Shown one piece after another: positions 20,051-33,389 of a DNA stretch of 64,000 nt. The stretch comes from Schistocephalus solidus (Eukaryota; Platyhelminthes; Cestoda; Diphyllobothriidea; Diphyllobothriidae). Under the pieces are notes generated by a model, which saw nothing but the letters and a program-made list of their open reading frames with translations, made no database searches and was not told the DNA's origin. The stretch spans positions 45,001 through 109,000 of the forward strand of contig WEDG01001504.1 in assembly GCA_017591395.1 (NCBI GenBank), in the 5' to 3' direction. Both the position numbers and the translations under genes were made by a program. How positions within the stretch are numbered: position 1 is the stretch's first letter; every line of letters starts with the position of its first letter.

Positions 20051-22546
20051 TCTGTTTGCTTTTGAATGACTGTGAGTTGAACATCTGTGAACCACGGTCA
20101 GCGTGCAGTTGAAGTGATCTCAGAATTTAGTACATTTTCTAGTCCCGTTCCCACATGGGGCTGAGCAATGCTATAGCCAAAGTTGACCATCCAAACATCC
20201 TAGACAGCTGCCGAAGTCTGCGGTTTTGTTTTGTTCAAGAGTGATCCTGCGGGACGGCATGTTGCCTTCTCCGTAGGATATTTTGAAGTTTGGAAGGGAG
20301 GTGAGGGGGATGGGGTTGGCAAGAAATGCCATGGTTGTGGGCAGAGAAAGCTCCAGATCCCCTTATCTAGTTTAGTCCGCCGCTCAAGACGGTTATAGGC
20401 GTTTGGCTGCTAACTAGAGCGTAGCTTCGGGCAGCGACAGATGAGAACTGGGTGCCAGTTTAGTGTTGTTAGGAAGGCCGTCATCGGCTACAGCCTTGAC
20501 GATGGAACCTCTTACAGGATACTCTTACGCCGTTTCATTCATCAAATTAGTGGAGGACTTTATGTCCACAAGTGAAATAAAGAAAATGCATATTCCTTTA
20601 GACAGTATGAAGTAAAAGAAGACGTATACAAAACTCAAAAAGGCGAGGTTGCTTTCGCTTTGAATGATGTTCAACCAGGGTTGGATTAGAACATTATTCA
20701 GCGATTTATATATCAGTATTTCAGGGAATCTTCTCATTTGGAGGATTTAAATTGATACGACAGGAATTTCTTCAGCTGTTATCCTTTTGAACAGGTTTTG
20801 GATAATGAAAACTGCTTAACGTTATTTTATTTTGATGAGAAACAATTATCGCAACTCTAACGGATGCGATCTCATTGTAAATTAATTAAAGAAAACGTAA
20901 TTTAAGTTCTCAGAGAACACACACAGTGGAGAAGGGTGTACAAATGAATTGCATGTGAATAAAAGGAAGGGCTTAATGTGCGGGGATAACTTTAGCCATT
21001 GGAATCCACCACCCGAAAGATCATCCTATAGTTTAGTCAGGTGGTTGGTAATATAAATTTATACAGGTCATAAAACGAGAGGACTTGCATTGAGCCAAGA
21101 GATTATTCGGTCCTGATAACCTAGATTGAGTGTATTTCGGTGAAGCAGTTATATCAATAGGAAAGGTATCTTTGAAGTCAAAATTGTGCTAAGAATTGCA
21201 AGTTTAGGGAATTTCTTATAAATTCTGCACATACAAAATGGCAGAAACCCCTGTAAAGTAATTTATTTAGCCTATTAACCTAGACTTTAATTTTGCGATA
21301 AAATGTCTTTCTGAAGCACTAAATGTGCATTAATGTACAAAATTCAAAGGCGTTTTTTCTGAAAAAAGTACGATTACAGATAACTTCTAGATGTCACTCT
21401 AATAATGTTACGATCTCCTAGATTTAATTATTGAAGAAGCTCTAAAATAAACATATTCCATCTTGGAGATTAACTTTTGCTTTGACGTACACTACAGGAA
21501 TAAACGAATTATGTTTTTTAAATTTAATTTGAAAAATGGCAGTTCTCTAAAGAAAAGTTAGGTGCTTGCTGAAAATTGCATAAGTAAGCTCATTGACCAA
21601 TAACGTTGATGCCATTTCGGAAAATGACAAAAGGAAGAATTAATATTAATCATTACAAGGCAATAGGCCTGCAATAGGAGTTAAAATGTTCAAAAAAAAG
21701 TATGATTTATGTTAAATTATCCGTATTTGCTGAAGTTGCGTTTAAATGACGGACAAAATGTAATTTTGCATTGAAAAACCCAGTAAGCTTGCTTTCAAAA
21801 TCTCAATTTCTACAAAGCTGTTGACTTTCCAGCCAGCAGAAACTATGCTTAGTTAATTTTAATTTAAAAGTCATCCGTAAAAGACATCAACTTTTCAGTA
21901 TATTTTGAGATCCTATTTTTATCGAATTTCGAATGGAAGTGAAAGTGTTACGGAAAGGCGGATGCATACCGAGGAAAGGTTAAAAAGGTTTTCTGCTACG
22001 TAATACGGTTTTTCCTACATAGAATTTAAAGTCGTGGGCTTTCATCTCCAAATAGTGTTAGTTAAAGAGGAAATAAGTGCAAGATATGTCGATCTTTCTG
22101 GATGCCAAGTGTGTTTATGTGGTTTGTAATTCGCAACTCGATTAACCTCCTCTGATTAGGGCTTTCCACATGACGTAATGTATCCTTGATTTCTGTTAAC
22201 TTCAGTTCTTGTAAGCCCTTCATGATAATGATGTGTTTCATTATGCCATCAAACTCTTATCTGGTTCTGTGTATAACAAGGAAACACACTGCAAGTCAAG
22301 GAATGTGAGTTTAAATCCCCTTTTGACCTCAAAATTAGCTTTCAGTGAAGTTCGTATAAAATTAAAAGTAAGGTGAGACAGTGTTCACAATTAAATGCCC
22401 TAAGACTGCAGAATTCTGAAAGCATTCCGCAGAACTGGTAAATGCCGAGAACAAACTGACGACTGGCTGCAAAATTCCGGATTCTTACAACCACTTAGCC
22501 TTTCGTGAGGCATGACCTTATCAAACACTGTCCCTCCATTACTTAC
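20051..22546. other. Composition boundary, then AT-rich sequence without supported gene
   Basis: The first 400 bases may be LINE 5' untranslated sequence. From about 20.4-20.5 kb the DNA turns clearly AT-rich and stays so to the end of the window. I see no exon pair or repeat here. It reads like the interior of a long intron or intergenic DNA. Confidence 0.5.
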
Positions 22547-22589
22547 CAACTCTTCTGGGATTAGTGACCTCAGTCGTCGTTCTCCTAAA
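22547..22589 (-). CDS. Candidate small exon, minus strand
   Basis: On the minus strand the acceptor GAACTTTAGTGCTGTTCAG is followed by 43 bases and a perfect donor, TTG before GTAAGT. One frame is open: one completing base, then LGERRLRSLIPEEL in 14 codons, ending in phase 0. Local GC is well above the surroundings. It could be the most downstream exon in this window of the minus-strand gene with exons at 26-27 and 41-57 kb, but the phase link to those was not established because exons in between are missing. Confidence 0.4.
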
Positions 22590-24194
22590 CTGAACAGCAC
22601 TAAAGTTCAAAAAAGTGGGATTTAAGGGATGATTTTGACCATCTGCCACGAAAGGCAGATTCACATGAGTTCCTGCTCGCTAGCATGCCTAGGGCAGTTC
22701 CACAAGAAAATCATGCTTTAAATGCACTGGATCCAACTCATTAGAAAATATGCGAGATTGTAGTAATAAACTGCATGAGATCGTGTCCAACCACAGCCAC
22801 AAATAAAAAGGTGACAGACGTCCTCCTCACATCAGGATTGATCACCCTGCATCATATTGAACTATCTTTTCCACTTACACCCTCTCTTTTCCACTAGGGA
22901 AAAGACGTTAATTGACGAACGGTTATGATTCATGTCTGCTTGAATTTATTAACGCACAGTAACCAGACCGGCGTTTAGTATGCATTTGGTAGTCTTTTTC
23001 AAGTTGAAAAGGAACTTTCACAAATTTAAGAGAGCGAATTGTGTCAATTTCTTGAAAGAAATCTCAGCTTAAGTCAATTCACTTTGAGTAACGTATAACA
23101 CCAATATGCAGAAAAGAGGGCAGTATTCAGCGGTTCCCGGGGACTTGAGATGATTTACTTGATGATAGAGAAACCTCTACTTGACCCATATGTCATGTTC
23201 AGTTGCATAGGCTAGTCAGGTACACACATCGACAGAGACAAAACTCTCTTCATATTGTTAAGCAGCATAATTCAAACCATCACGATTACTGCAACATAAT
23301 CCCCTACGCCTATAGTAAATAAAATGTGCGGAACTCAAAGGTGGTGGTTTTATATCCTGAAAGCTAAAATAGTAGCTACACTTGTTAGCTTGTTTGCTCT
23401 TCAATTGTGAAGTTACATTTGTGCATTCACAATCAGCTTTCTAATATCCAGTTCTATATAATCGCTACGTTGTATTTTATAAATGAAACGTCTTCGCGAT
23501 TTCTTGAAATTATTTAATGTTTTAAACAGATTTGAATTTTATATAAAACTTTAAGGAGAATTCGTTTTCTATTCCGATGGTAAGGTGGGGTGGTGGAGTG
23601 AAAATTGACAAAATTTACAAAAGATAAATGATTTACGGCTACTGTGTATGTTCTACCGCCGACAGTACATCAATAGTAAGAAAAATAGCTCCACTTATTT
23701 TGCCGCAGGTTTATAATCTAGCTACTTCATGAACTTGTTTTTTGGATAATTGCGTTATTGGAGTTCCAAAAAGCTTTTACCTTTCAAAAGTGCTTTTGGG
23801 AATTCTGCTACTGCTAAGTCCCTTTTACGGTTATGTTGGGGAATAATTTCAAAGGAGTGAATAAGTCCTCATTTGGACATTAATTTTTAGTTCCAAAACA
23901 AACAACATGTTACATACCTTCTCAGGCTTGCAAAAAAAAATAAAAACCACAGAAGGTTTGCTTGAAAGCGACGGTGTTCAGAGTCAACTTTTAGAGCACA
24001 AAATATAACATAAGTATGCAAGAAATACTAGGCCAACAATACGGAATGGAACAAATGATTGAAAAATGTTGTGGTTTAGGTAAAAGAGTTTCTATTTAAA
24101 ACCATTGAAGTGAAAAATAACACAACTTGCTTCATAATAATAACTTCACATGGTCATAAGAGAATGTTTTACCCCTTATGAGCTAAACTATTGT
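22590..24194. other. No supported gene
   Basis: AT-rich sequence; nothing assigned. Confidence 0.5.
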
Positions 24195-24560
24195 GTTATT
24201 TTGGATCCAGGTCATGTCTCACACGCAGACGTGGACTATCTAACTTTGTTCTTCACTGTCCACATCAGTTGCCAAACTGGCTTGGACAGTGTGCTGGCAC
24301 CCGGGAGAGAGCATAGAAACATATTCCCTACTTTCCTGTTTGTGTGACATCCTAATCCAGTTCAGACGGATCAGGCGGGTGTGGCACGCGTAGTCGGGTT
24401 GGGACGCGCTCTCACCTCTCAGCCCATATGATCCTGTGTTTTTCGTTTTATCTTGAAACCAGGCTCAGTTGGGTGCAAAGGGATGGAGTGCGATAGATGC
24501 GATAAACAGCTTCCCGTGCAATTCACCAGCTCTGTGTCCGCCCTGCTGTGAAGCGCATCG
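24195..24560 (-). repeat. Dispersed repeat family, copy E (reverse orientation)
   Basis: The reverse complement carries GGGCGG, AATTGCACG, GCATCTATCGCACTCCATCCC, AACTGAGCCTGGTTTCAAGAT, AGGTGAGAGCGCG and ACGCGTGCCACACC, all matching copies B and C in order. It is a GC-rich island inside AT-rich DNA, as expected of an insertion. The far boundary towards 24195 is approximate. Confidence 0.7.
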
Positions 24561-25259
24561 TACGCAATGTGAGAACTGACAGTTAAACTCTAATGAGAGG
24601 ATCCATTCTAAATTGTTCGGGCTTTTCTTCTTGACACTCCTATGCAAACGCATCACCGTGACAGGTCAACTGACAAAAGATGCCAAAAATTGGAAAATTC
24701 CTTTCTGTGACGTCAGAAATGGCCGAAAATGTTGTTTTCGCTTAAAACGATAAGACATTTTCAAAAGCTTTGGTAAATTTTCTAAAAAAGGCGTCAAAAA
24801 AAGATATGGTGAATTCAGTCTCTAAAGACTGAAAACATTTTACGCCGATTGTAGACGGGATAAATTGTCCAAAATTTCCAAAAGTTTGATTTATTTACCT
24901 CTTATCTCTATCCACATTCGCAGAAAGTTCAAACGTCCGGAAGCTATGCGATATGTATTGGCCGTAAAGTCTTAAATTTGTAGTGAGGCATATGGACAAC
25001 TTTGGAAGCATCTTAGTTCACGGTTGTATAATATTTGGGAGTTCTTTTGTTTCCCTTTGAAAGCTGCCATCCGTTTAGCGTTTTGAAAAAAAAATTGTTT
25101 AATTGTTATTTGTGTTGAAAGATAGTAAAGGCACCAATTCGTACGATTAAGAAATATGAGTTAATATGTAGAAATAGAGCATTTCAAAGAGTTCAGAACA
25201 TTAATGGCGTATTTTTGCCCATAATGTGACTATGACACAGGTAGTATCAAAAGTTGCTT
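24561..25259. other. No supported gene
   Basis: AT-rich sequence between repeat copy E and the mariner fossil. The mariner 5' end may lie in the last part. Confidence 0.4.
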
Positions 25260-26030
25260 CTATCATTTTTATGTTATGAATGATTTACGCGGTTGGCCAG
25301 AATTAAAGGTGGAATACATCGAACAGAAAATCACATTTTATTCAAATCTGTCTCAAAGCTCACGTTATTTATCATTAATGTTAAACCTTTGCAAACAAGC
25401 AATTGAAACACCTATCAGAAGTCGGTCAAGTGAGAATTTTTTCTACGTCGGTTCCAAATGAGCTGAACAAAAAGCAGAAACAACAGAGTTTTAAAGCTCG
25501 CATGATGTAGATTTTTCGTGAAAAAATTATTCAATTTTACTTAAATTATAACGTTGGATGAGAAATGGATCCGCTACGATAAAATAAATGTTCAACACAA
25601 AATTCAACAAAGACCAGTTCAAAGCGCAGTATTCATCAGAAGAAGCTGATGGCAAATGGTTGGTGGTCTGGAGCAGGCGTGATCTATTATAATTTCATAA
25701 AACCTGGTTCATCCATAATCACCGAAGTAAATGGCATCGTGGTGAACTGAAATACTCAGAAAAGAGCAGAAAAATTGCTTAAATCGGTCAGCCGATTGAG
25801 ACATATTGTATTTCATAACAATAAGAGATCAAACCGCCCATGCAATAGTGGAAAAACTGCAAAATGTTGAGTTGAGATTTCTCTCTCGTCTACCACAGTC
25901 ATCGGATCTTTCCAACCGGGGACAAAAATCTCTCCTGTGATTAAACAACTTTATCAAAGAAACACAGTTTAATTCTAATATGATGTCAAACATGCCTTAT
26001 TAAATTAAAATTGGCTCTCAGTTAAGAGAA
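25260..26030 (+). mobile_element. Dead mariner-type DNA transposon
   Basis: Fragments of a mariner transposase follow each other in the right order but in shifting frames on the plus strand: VPNELNKKQKQQSFKAR (near 25450), TLDEKWIRYD (near 25550; the family has a T-x-DEKW-type first catalytic Asp block), WWSGAGVIYYNFIKPGSSI (near 25660), DQTAHAIVEKLQ (near 25830; relates to the HDNARPH-type second catalytic block) and LPQSSDLS (near 25900; relates to the YSPDLAP block). Several stops and frameshifts break it. Terminal inverted repeats were not located, so the ends are approximate. Alternative assignments within the Tc1/mariner group are possible; mariner proper is favoured by the DEKW and SPDL-like motifs. 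Confidence 0.75.
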
Positions 26031-26436
26031 TTCTTAATCAACGGGCTTGTTAGGCTAAAACTCAGATGGTAAGAGTATAAGGGTGATAAAGGTTCTGCAA
26101 AACACTTTTCGTTTTATTTAGAAATCAGTAGCAAAAATTTTTTCTACTGTTTTCATGCTTGACGATGCAATAATCTGGGTAAATAGTTCGGGTTATATTT
26201 CAGAAAAAAGGTATGACGGTTTGAAAAACGTTTATATTCATCTTGAACATGGTTGTTGCGGTTGATGCAGGAATAAATTGAAATTTATTTTACAGAAACA
26301 TACACATTATGTAATTTCTTATACAATTTTAGTAAAAATTACGCCTACAAATTAGTAACATAAGGCAAGACTTTCTTTCGGATTGATAAAATATTTTGAA
26401 ATTTCAGAAATAATTTTGAACCCCACCGGCCGTTAC

Positions 26437-26505
26437 GGTAACAACCAAGGTTTCGAATCCATATGCTTTGTTCATTTGGTCTAAGGAAAATTTTACATCT
26501 CTACG
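26437..26505 (-). CDS. Candidate exon, minus strand
   Basis: On the minus strand a pyrimidine tract ending CATTGCTCAAAG precedes a 69-base segment in phase 0 at both ends, RRDVKFSLDQMNKAYGFETL then VVT, with a donor GTAACG. Composition is clearly protein-like and GC-richer than its surroundings. The frame runs on to a stop 13 codons past the donor. The acceptor core (AAAG) is not the preferred CAG. It may belong to the same minus-strand gene as the 27172-27334 segment, but the phases (carry 1, then 0) do not join directly. Confidence 0.35.
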
Positions 26506-27171
26506 CTTTGAGCAATGGGTCAGAAATACATAAAACTTTAAATGAAAATGGAAAATGTGGTATACTTTATAGGGCAAATGTATAAAGTTTCGGTTATGGG
26601 GTACTATGAATATCACTTTACAGTCTCAAAACATCTCATTATTGATAACTTTTAAAAGTCTAATAATACCCTTTTTTCAAGTATAAAATGTGAAGATGAC
26701 GCATTACGCTACTCAATGACATAGGAATCGAAGTGTTTTGTGCATGTTCTCCATAAAATCGATGTGAAATTATGAATGCATTGTAAATTATTGAGATTCA
26801 TAATAATTAACTTAGAAGTTATTTTTTACAGAGTATACGTTTAGAGGCGGTCAGAAAGAAGCTTGTTGAAAAGTTGGTACTCTAACTTAGTGAAATATTT
26901 TACACTAAGTCTGCATGATAATCAAATTTACAGCCACACTTAAGTAATTTGTTTAACTCAAAACAAATTCAAGAGTTTTTGTCAATATTAAATACGATCG
27001 AATATCTACGTTATTTCGTCCTTACCGAAATTAAAATATATATTGATTTTGAATAATTTTGTTGCTCTTATTCTTAATGTGAACGTGTTAACGTAGAGCT
27101 CACAGCCAGACAACTAGAAAGTGTATGCAAATTGTTCCGAAAGATCAAACAAAACTGTCCGCGTCATCTAC

Positions 27172-27334
27172 CGTTTTCGGTGCTTTTTTTGCGCACGGCA
27201 GCCATTGAAATACTGCACAGATGACAGCAGTTTAATGCATTTTGGCTTGTTTTGATATTATCTAATTTTGTACGACCGTATTTGATTGTAAGCAGTGGAA
27301 GAGGTAATTGATGATGCCGCCGACATAAAGGCAA
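27172..27334 (-). CDS. Candidate exon, minus strand
   Basis: The acceptor on the minus strand is GGAACAATTGTTGTCTTACAG, a good site. The frame is open for 54 codons starting in phase 0 with LPLCRRHHQLPLPLLTIKYG and continuing through a TKLDNIKTSQNALNCCHLCS-like stretch, then carries one base into GTAGAT. Cys/His residues are frequent (CRRHH near the start and CCHLC later) but the spacing does not match a finger type I can name. Family unknown. Confidence 0.4.
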
Positions 27335-30300
27335 CTGTAAGACAACAATTGTTCCAGTGAAATATATTAAGTTTATCAACGACTAGATAGAAACGATGTC
27401 CATCCTGGCTTAGCTTCAAAAACCCTTCCCTTTGTCCTTAAATTAGCGAGCGAAATTTTATATCGCAGAAATCTTCGGCTGGCCTTAACCTCAGATGCTA
27501 CTTCAAAAATTTAAATTTGTGTATGCTCTCAACTCCGTCGATGCATAAAGTTTGAAAATGGACATGGTGTCTACAAGGTGCAGTGAAATTTAACCTCTTA
27601 AAGGATCTTCAATTCTATTATTAAAAGTAGACGGTCTTATTAGGCAAAACGTCATATAATAATCGAAGTCAAATACCGTGGGGATCTTTCAGGATACAGA
27701 AATATTTTCATAAACATAGTTTTATTTCAGAAAAGTTAATTCGACTGAAGAACCAACAGCATGCATTAACCCAAAAAAGTTAACTGCACGTGCCTTTTGA
27801 CTGATGGCAAAAGTATACAGAACTAAAATACCTGTGGAGTTATTATTGAGAGTGGGATAATCTCTCCCATACTGCTTAGCTTGCGCGACATTCATAGTAG
27901 CAAAATATTTCCTTTATTGGCGTTCACAGTCTATTAGTGGTTTGCAACTGCTGTGCATAGTCAAACAGAACTGCTCTTTAATATCTAATCGCTTCTCTTA
28001 ATCAATTGCTATTGTTGTATTTCAAGCTTCTTCATTTTGCTTAGTGCTCACTTTCGTAAAAAAAGTCAAAATAAAGGCTTGTTGCTAGGTTTGTTGAAAA
28101 AAATATAAACATCAGTATGAGAAGAATAATAGGGCTGCAAATACGTCATGACAGTAATAATTTCTTATAGGGTGGAAAAGCGCGTTTGGGATGAAACGAA
28201 TTGTCTCAATGGTGGCTAAATATACAGTTGCTTTTTTGTGCCCTAAGCGCTGCATGTTCACATCACGAAAAGTTTTGGGTTATGCAAACGAAGAATTAAG
28301 GTGCCTTACAAAAAATAAATACTGCGAAGGGAAAACCATAAGTAGATGTGCGTGGATCACGATAAAATATATTGCACCTATCAAGCTTTGGAAATTCTGT
28401 TGCCAAATTGCTTAAAAAAATCTACTTTATTTCCACGGTTGTCAAATTCTCTCATATAGTCTTCGAAGACTTTAGCGTTTGAGGTACATTTGATCGCAAA
28501 AGAGGTACAGAATGACAGTAGCTTGAAAAAGAAAGTTAAAAACACATTTTCTTTTATAAAACTAAGGTAAATCTGTATAAATTGTGCACTATTTAAGCGT
28601 TTTATTATATTATCATTCGCTTTTTCGTTGGTAAATTTTTTATTTGCTTATTTTGGAGATAAGAAGTAAGCAAATAGGAAATAAGTATTTTAATGCACTC
28701 GTTATGTCGAAAAGAAGTCAAGCATTTTAGATCATTGGGTGCTTTTCTTTTAGAAAAAGCACAATAAAATTTTTATATGTTTGAAAACACCTTTTTCGAG
28801 CCCTTATTACATAACAAGAGCCTTCTGTCCATCCACTTTCCAAACATAATCTAAAACAGGCATAGTGAATGTCATTAAAACACAACACGACACTTTATGT
28901 TTTCACCTGACACTAGAGTTGTTTTTTCTGCAATGAAAATTTTATTATCTTTATTTCCACTAAACAATCAATCGATTTTAAAGCAAAGATAAAAGACAAA
29001 CTGACATCATTTTGTTTGAAAAAGAATTTAAGATGCCGGTTTAACACGTCTTGCTTAAATTAAAGTTCTTGAAGTTCAAAAAAATATCTACTTTTAATTT
29101 AAGTGAGATTTTGTTATACGCTAAGGGCCTGCGTGTGAGTTACCTATTGCTTAGATTTTGTGATTGCATATTAGCACGTCTCCTAAACGCGCATCCGGTG
29201 TAAACAGGAATGACCGAAACTTTGACGGAAACTTATCACAAATGCTAGAATCATTATAAGCCACTCGCACTACTCTGCATGTGTTAAGCCACTGCGTCCT
29301 CAAATCGTACGTAGTTTGTTCATTTATAATTTAACAAAAAATTCTGTTACGCTTTCAAAGCTGCAGTTATGTTTTGAAACTGTTCACACCAGTTTGCATT
29401 TTGAAGAAGTTTTCAAGGACTTCATCTCGGAAATTTAATCAATTTGTAATTAATCATGAGGCGTAATACTGTTTTCAAAGAATAAGGACAAAGGAAGTAG
29501 CCAATTCTCTGGAAGCAGGTTAATAAAGGTTAATGCGTAAGCGCAGTGAAAGAATTTATCAGTTTAAGGCTTAACTGTGTGCATGGTTTTTGGGCAAAAT
29601 TTGGTTAAAGTACACTAAGGAAGCACAAAAGCCGGATTTACTGAAAACACTGACTCCAGATTACCTGTCCCTGATTTCCTTTCCAAGCGTTACACTTTAG
29701 TCCTTTAGTCACATGCGTCCCCATTTAGCTCTGTTTAACGACGGTTCAGGCTTGCTTTTCCCTTACACCGATCTCCCTGCCGTTTGACCGTGTGATAGCT
29801 TTTCCGTTTCCCTTAAATCCCGCGGATTCAATTTAGCACATTTATAGTCAGTGACTAGATTGTAATTACCCCTTTCTTTCTCCATTCGCTTTTCCCAGGC
29901 TTTCCTGCTTTACGTTCTGCATAAAACCCCTTTTACAACGGTTGCTCTAAGAGAGTTGGCCTTGCATGCAATGTTTTCAGTGAGTCTGGCTTTGTGTTTA
30001 TATCAACAACTCTCTATTCGGTGTATAAGCTTTATATGTTTTGCCAAAAATGTGCACTGTGTAAGACAAAGAAAATTATCTGAAAAAATTTAGGAAATTC
30101 CGCCTTCATATTTGAACATTTCTTTATCAAAAACAGTAAATTCTAGAAAAAAGGGCAGTTGTTTTGAAAATTAAAATTCTGTTTCGGATTCGGAATTTGT
30201 CTTCTGATGAGTACTTATTGACAGGTAGAAATAAATGATTTCGGTTAATGATTATTGAGTTTTCGCATTAAAGATCACAAAACTTGCAAAATTATTTCCT

Positions 30301-33253
30301 ACCAAAGATATGTATTCAACAGTACAAACGGTTTAGGGACAGTTGAGTTTTGTCGATTAGCTGATGATAAAATGCTTTGAACTTTTACGCACCTCATAAC
30401 TAAAGGAAGCGAATTAAGTGATAAACTGTGGACTGTAAAACGGTTATATGTGCACTTCTTGTAGGTGCGCCAGAGGTAAATTTTAGTTGCATCATCATTA
30501 AAACGTAGATGTTCTGTAGATTTTCATGTATGCCCAAGGAATGCTGGATCTGTCGTTAGCAAGAAGCTGTCATGGCAAATGACGAAATCTGAATGAAGGA
30601 TCAGGCTGATAGAGAACGAAAGATCACCAAGATAGACCCCTTCAGGTTTCCCCTGATCTTGATACTCTGTCTATAGATTGTTTTTAGTCATCCTTGAACA
30701 CTTATCATTAACAATCGTACCTCCATTAACCTAGCATTAAACCTGACATTAAACCTTCGGTTAACCAAATTATCCCATTCTGCAATTAAAATAATAAACT
30801 ATTCATTCTACTTATCTTCCCAAGAACAGAGGTATATGCACAACCTTCCTGTACATTTAAACTTACTGAAACTTTACTTATTTTTCAATGATAGTATAGT
30901 CTGCTTAAATATAGTAACAATAGCGACTAGCGTTGGAAATTTTCAAAAGTTATTCTTCTCTGTTGGAGCTGTGGTTCTTGTATATTCCATTTCTGGAATT
31001 AATCATTACTTTCGGTGGAATTCAACTATTTAAAAACTCTTGCCCTTTTCAATGTTTTACTGTTAAGTACTCAAATAACTGAAAGCAACAGCCGATATAT
31101 TTTACAGAAAACACTGGCTATATATTATTAAATAGTTTCGTTCCTTTGTGTAACCTCTGATACAGGATTTCTGTTTGTTCAAATCATGCTGAATAAGCTA
31201 AAATGTCAGTAAGGACTGTGACAGAATAAATGCTTTCAATCTGCAAAAGGCCAGTCTTACAGCAAATGAGGTACGTTAGCGTACTTTACAAACAAATGGA
31301 TGCATTAAGCATCGTAAATTGAAGTGCGATTTCGCATCGCAGAAACTTATCATGGTGTTCACTTAAACCTCAAAAATGGAAATAATATATATAGATAAAA
31401 ACTCTGTTGTTTGACATTCAAAAGAGGTATCTCGGCTCTGTGAATTGTTCTTTATTTTTTATTTTAATGATTGAGACTGTAGTGTACTTTGTACGTTTTT
31501 TACGCGATTTTATGGTGTAAGTTTTCTCTACATGCTTCCCTTGATCTGTCACCTTTTTATTTATTTGTCGTTTTTGGTAATAGTCGAAATATTCTATTAA
31601 CCACAAAACCTACTATTTTCTGCGAGCTATTTAATTTTGTGAAAAACCATTTAAAAGAAGGACTTTATAATAGAAAAAGTAACTGTTAATTTGTTTTATT
31701 TGGTTAATTAAATGTTGTGAGATAAGACATTTGTTCGTTCCTGTTAAAAAAAAACATTAAAAATGGGAAAAATACCATCACTTGAGCATTCAGATGCATG
31801 ATTCTTCAGAGAAACATTTCAGTCAAAAGTTACTTATTATTCATTTTTTCAACTATGTTACGAAATCAAAGGATTGCGCTTTCAACTGGGAGAATGCAAC
31901 TAAATAAGAAACAACTAATGTTTCTCTTTAAAAAGTAAACGGCTTGAGTTGTTTTGAAACTTCTGAATTATCGGAATTGAAACTCACCAACCACAATATG
32001 TGTCTCCAAATTTAGGTGACTTTCATCGAACTTTGAAAATTGTTCTTTTGCCTCTTCTTCGTCAATAAAAATATATTCATGCAAGAAAAATGTAGCAGTA
32101 TATACCTTAATGTAATCTTTTTAAAGCAGAATAGAATGTTTTTGCATGTAATTTTAGGATACACCTATTTTTAATGTTGCTGTTTTATATTATTCCCATT
32201 TACATATTTTATTTGCCTTGTTGGTACCTGCATATTAACCGAGACCACAGAAGAATAACAAAATTATTTTCTTGAAATGGGAAGCATTTTGCTTTATTAT
32301 AACTGTTTTTTAAGATTATTTTCTAAATGTGCCTGGCATATGTTGAAAAAGCCAAACAAAAATGAATTTTCCTTCAAATCTTCTTAAAGCATAAATTATT
32401 GTTAAGATAGAAATTGAAATCGGTGCTTGATTTGTCATTTTCTAACGGGGATTGTTTGTAATATGGTTCACTTCCAGTAAATTATAAGTGTTTCATATCC
32501 ACGGTATTAAGAATGGAGCCGTTTGTGGAAGATTTAAAAATTACCAAGTTAGAGCAAAGCTTAGTCGAATTTCGTTAATACTGAAAGAACATGCTAGTTG
32601 GTTCAATTTAAATTGATCCCATTGAATAAACTATGGATTTTGAACTTTGAGCTTATGATTTTCGGAGGGATGTCATTTGAAAATTTACGTGCGCCTCTGA
32701 AAAATGCCTTCGCAATGAGTAAATGTTTTCCAGTTTGTTGTCATTTGTCAAATAGCCAATGCAGAAATATATAAATTTTAAGCAGTTACAAAATGGGATA
32801 TTTTGGGAAGGCATCTAATGAAGAAATGCCAAATGGAATCTTCTGTCGTCCGATCCACAGAATGGATTGTTGATTTCTAAAGACTTCCTTAGGACATTTT
32901 CTTCACTTTAATGTAGTAAAACGTTCCGTTTAGCCGTTGTTTTTCATTGCTAGACATCCCAAACACCTCACGTATTTTCCTAGTTACCTTCGTAAGTTAA
33001 ATTCAAATTAAACCATAAAATGTTGACTGCCACTTTAAACATTATTTATAAAAACCTCTGCATAATATTATAGCATTTGATAGACTACTCTAAGAACAGT
33101 CCCCATAACTGAATTCAAACATGTAAACACCGAATTTACATTTAACCGTTTTTATCATTTTTAATTAAGAGATGGCAAGAAGAACCTTCTCTCTGTTAAC
33201 CGGACCATGACGTCTTTTTCGGTTTATGTAGACAGAAGGCGTTTTTTTTCAAG
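27335..33253. other. AT-rich sequence, no confident gene
   Basis: Nearly 6 kb with low complexity A/T runs and no repeat family shared with the rest of the window. One weak plus-strand exon candidate is at 28248-28300: acceptor TTGCTTTTTTGTGCCCTAAG, peptide RCMFTSRKVLGYANEEL, donor GTGCCT. A degenerate TTAACC/CATTAAACC stretch lies near 30720-30780. Confidence 0.4.
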
Positions 33254-33389
33254 GCAACCCACAATGCCTTTGCTCGTTAAGCATATGGTGTTTAGTTGGA
33301 TTGCACTGAAACCTACGTCTTTCTGTGTTGGGAAGAATTTAGACGATAATGAATCCTGTGTATTTAGAGATCATGAATTCATAAAATAA
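33254..33389 (+). CDS. Weak candidate exon, plus strand
   Basis: The acceptor is AGGCGTTTTTTTTCAAG. The frame then reads QPTMPLLVKHMVFSWIALKP followed by a TSFCVGKNLDDNESCVFRD-like stretch and stops with TAA inside CATAAAATAAAATG, so the stop overlaps an AATAAA-type signal. It could be a terminal exon, or splice out earlier at TCCT before GTGTAT. Neither end joins in phase to the next plus-strand candidate at 33792, so I hold it loosely. Confidence 0.3.

Noticed and set aside
31418..31606. Lysine-rich 62-codon minus-strand frame
   Set aside because: Composition follows the local A/T runs, with no convincing splice sites.
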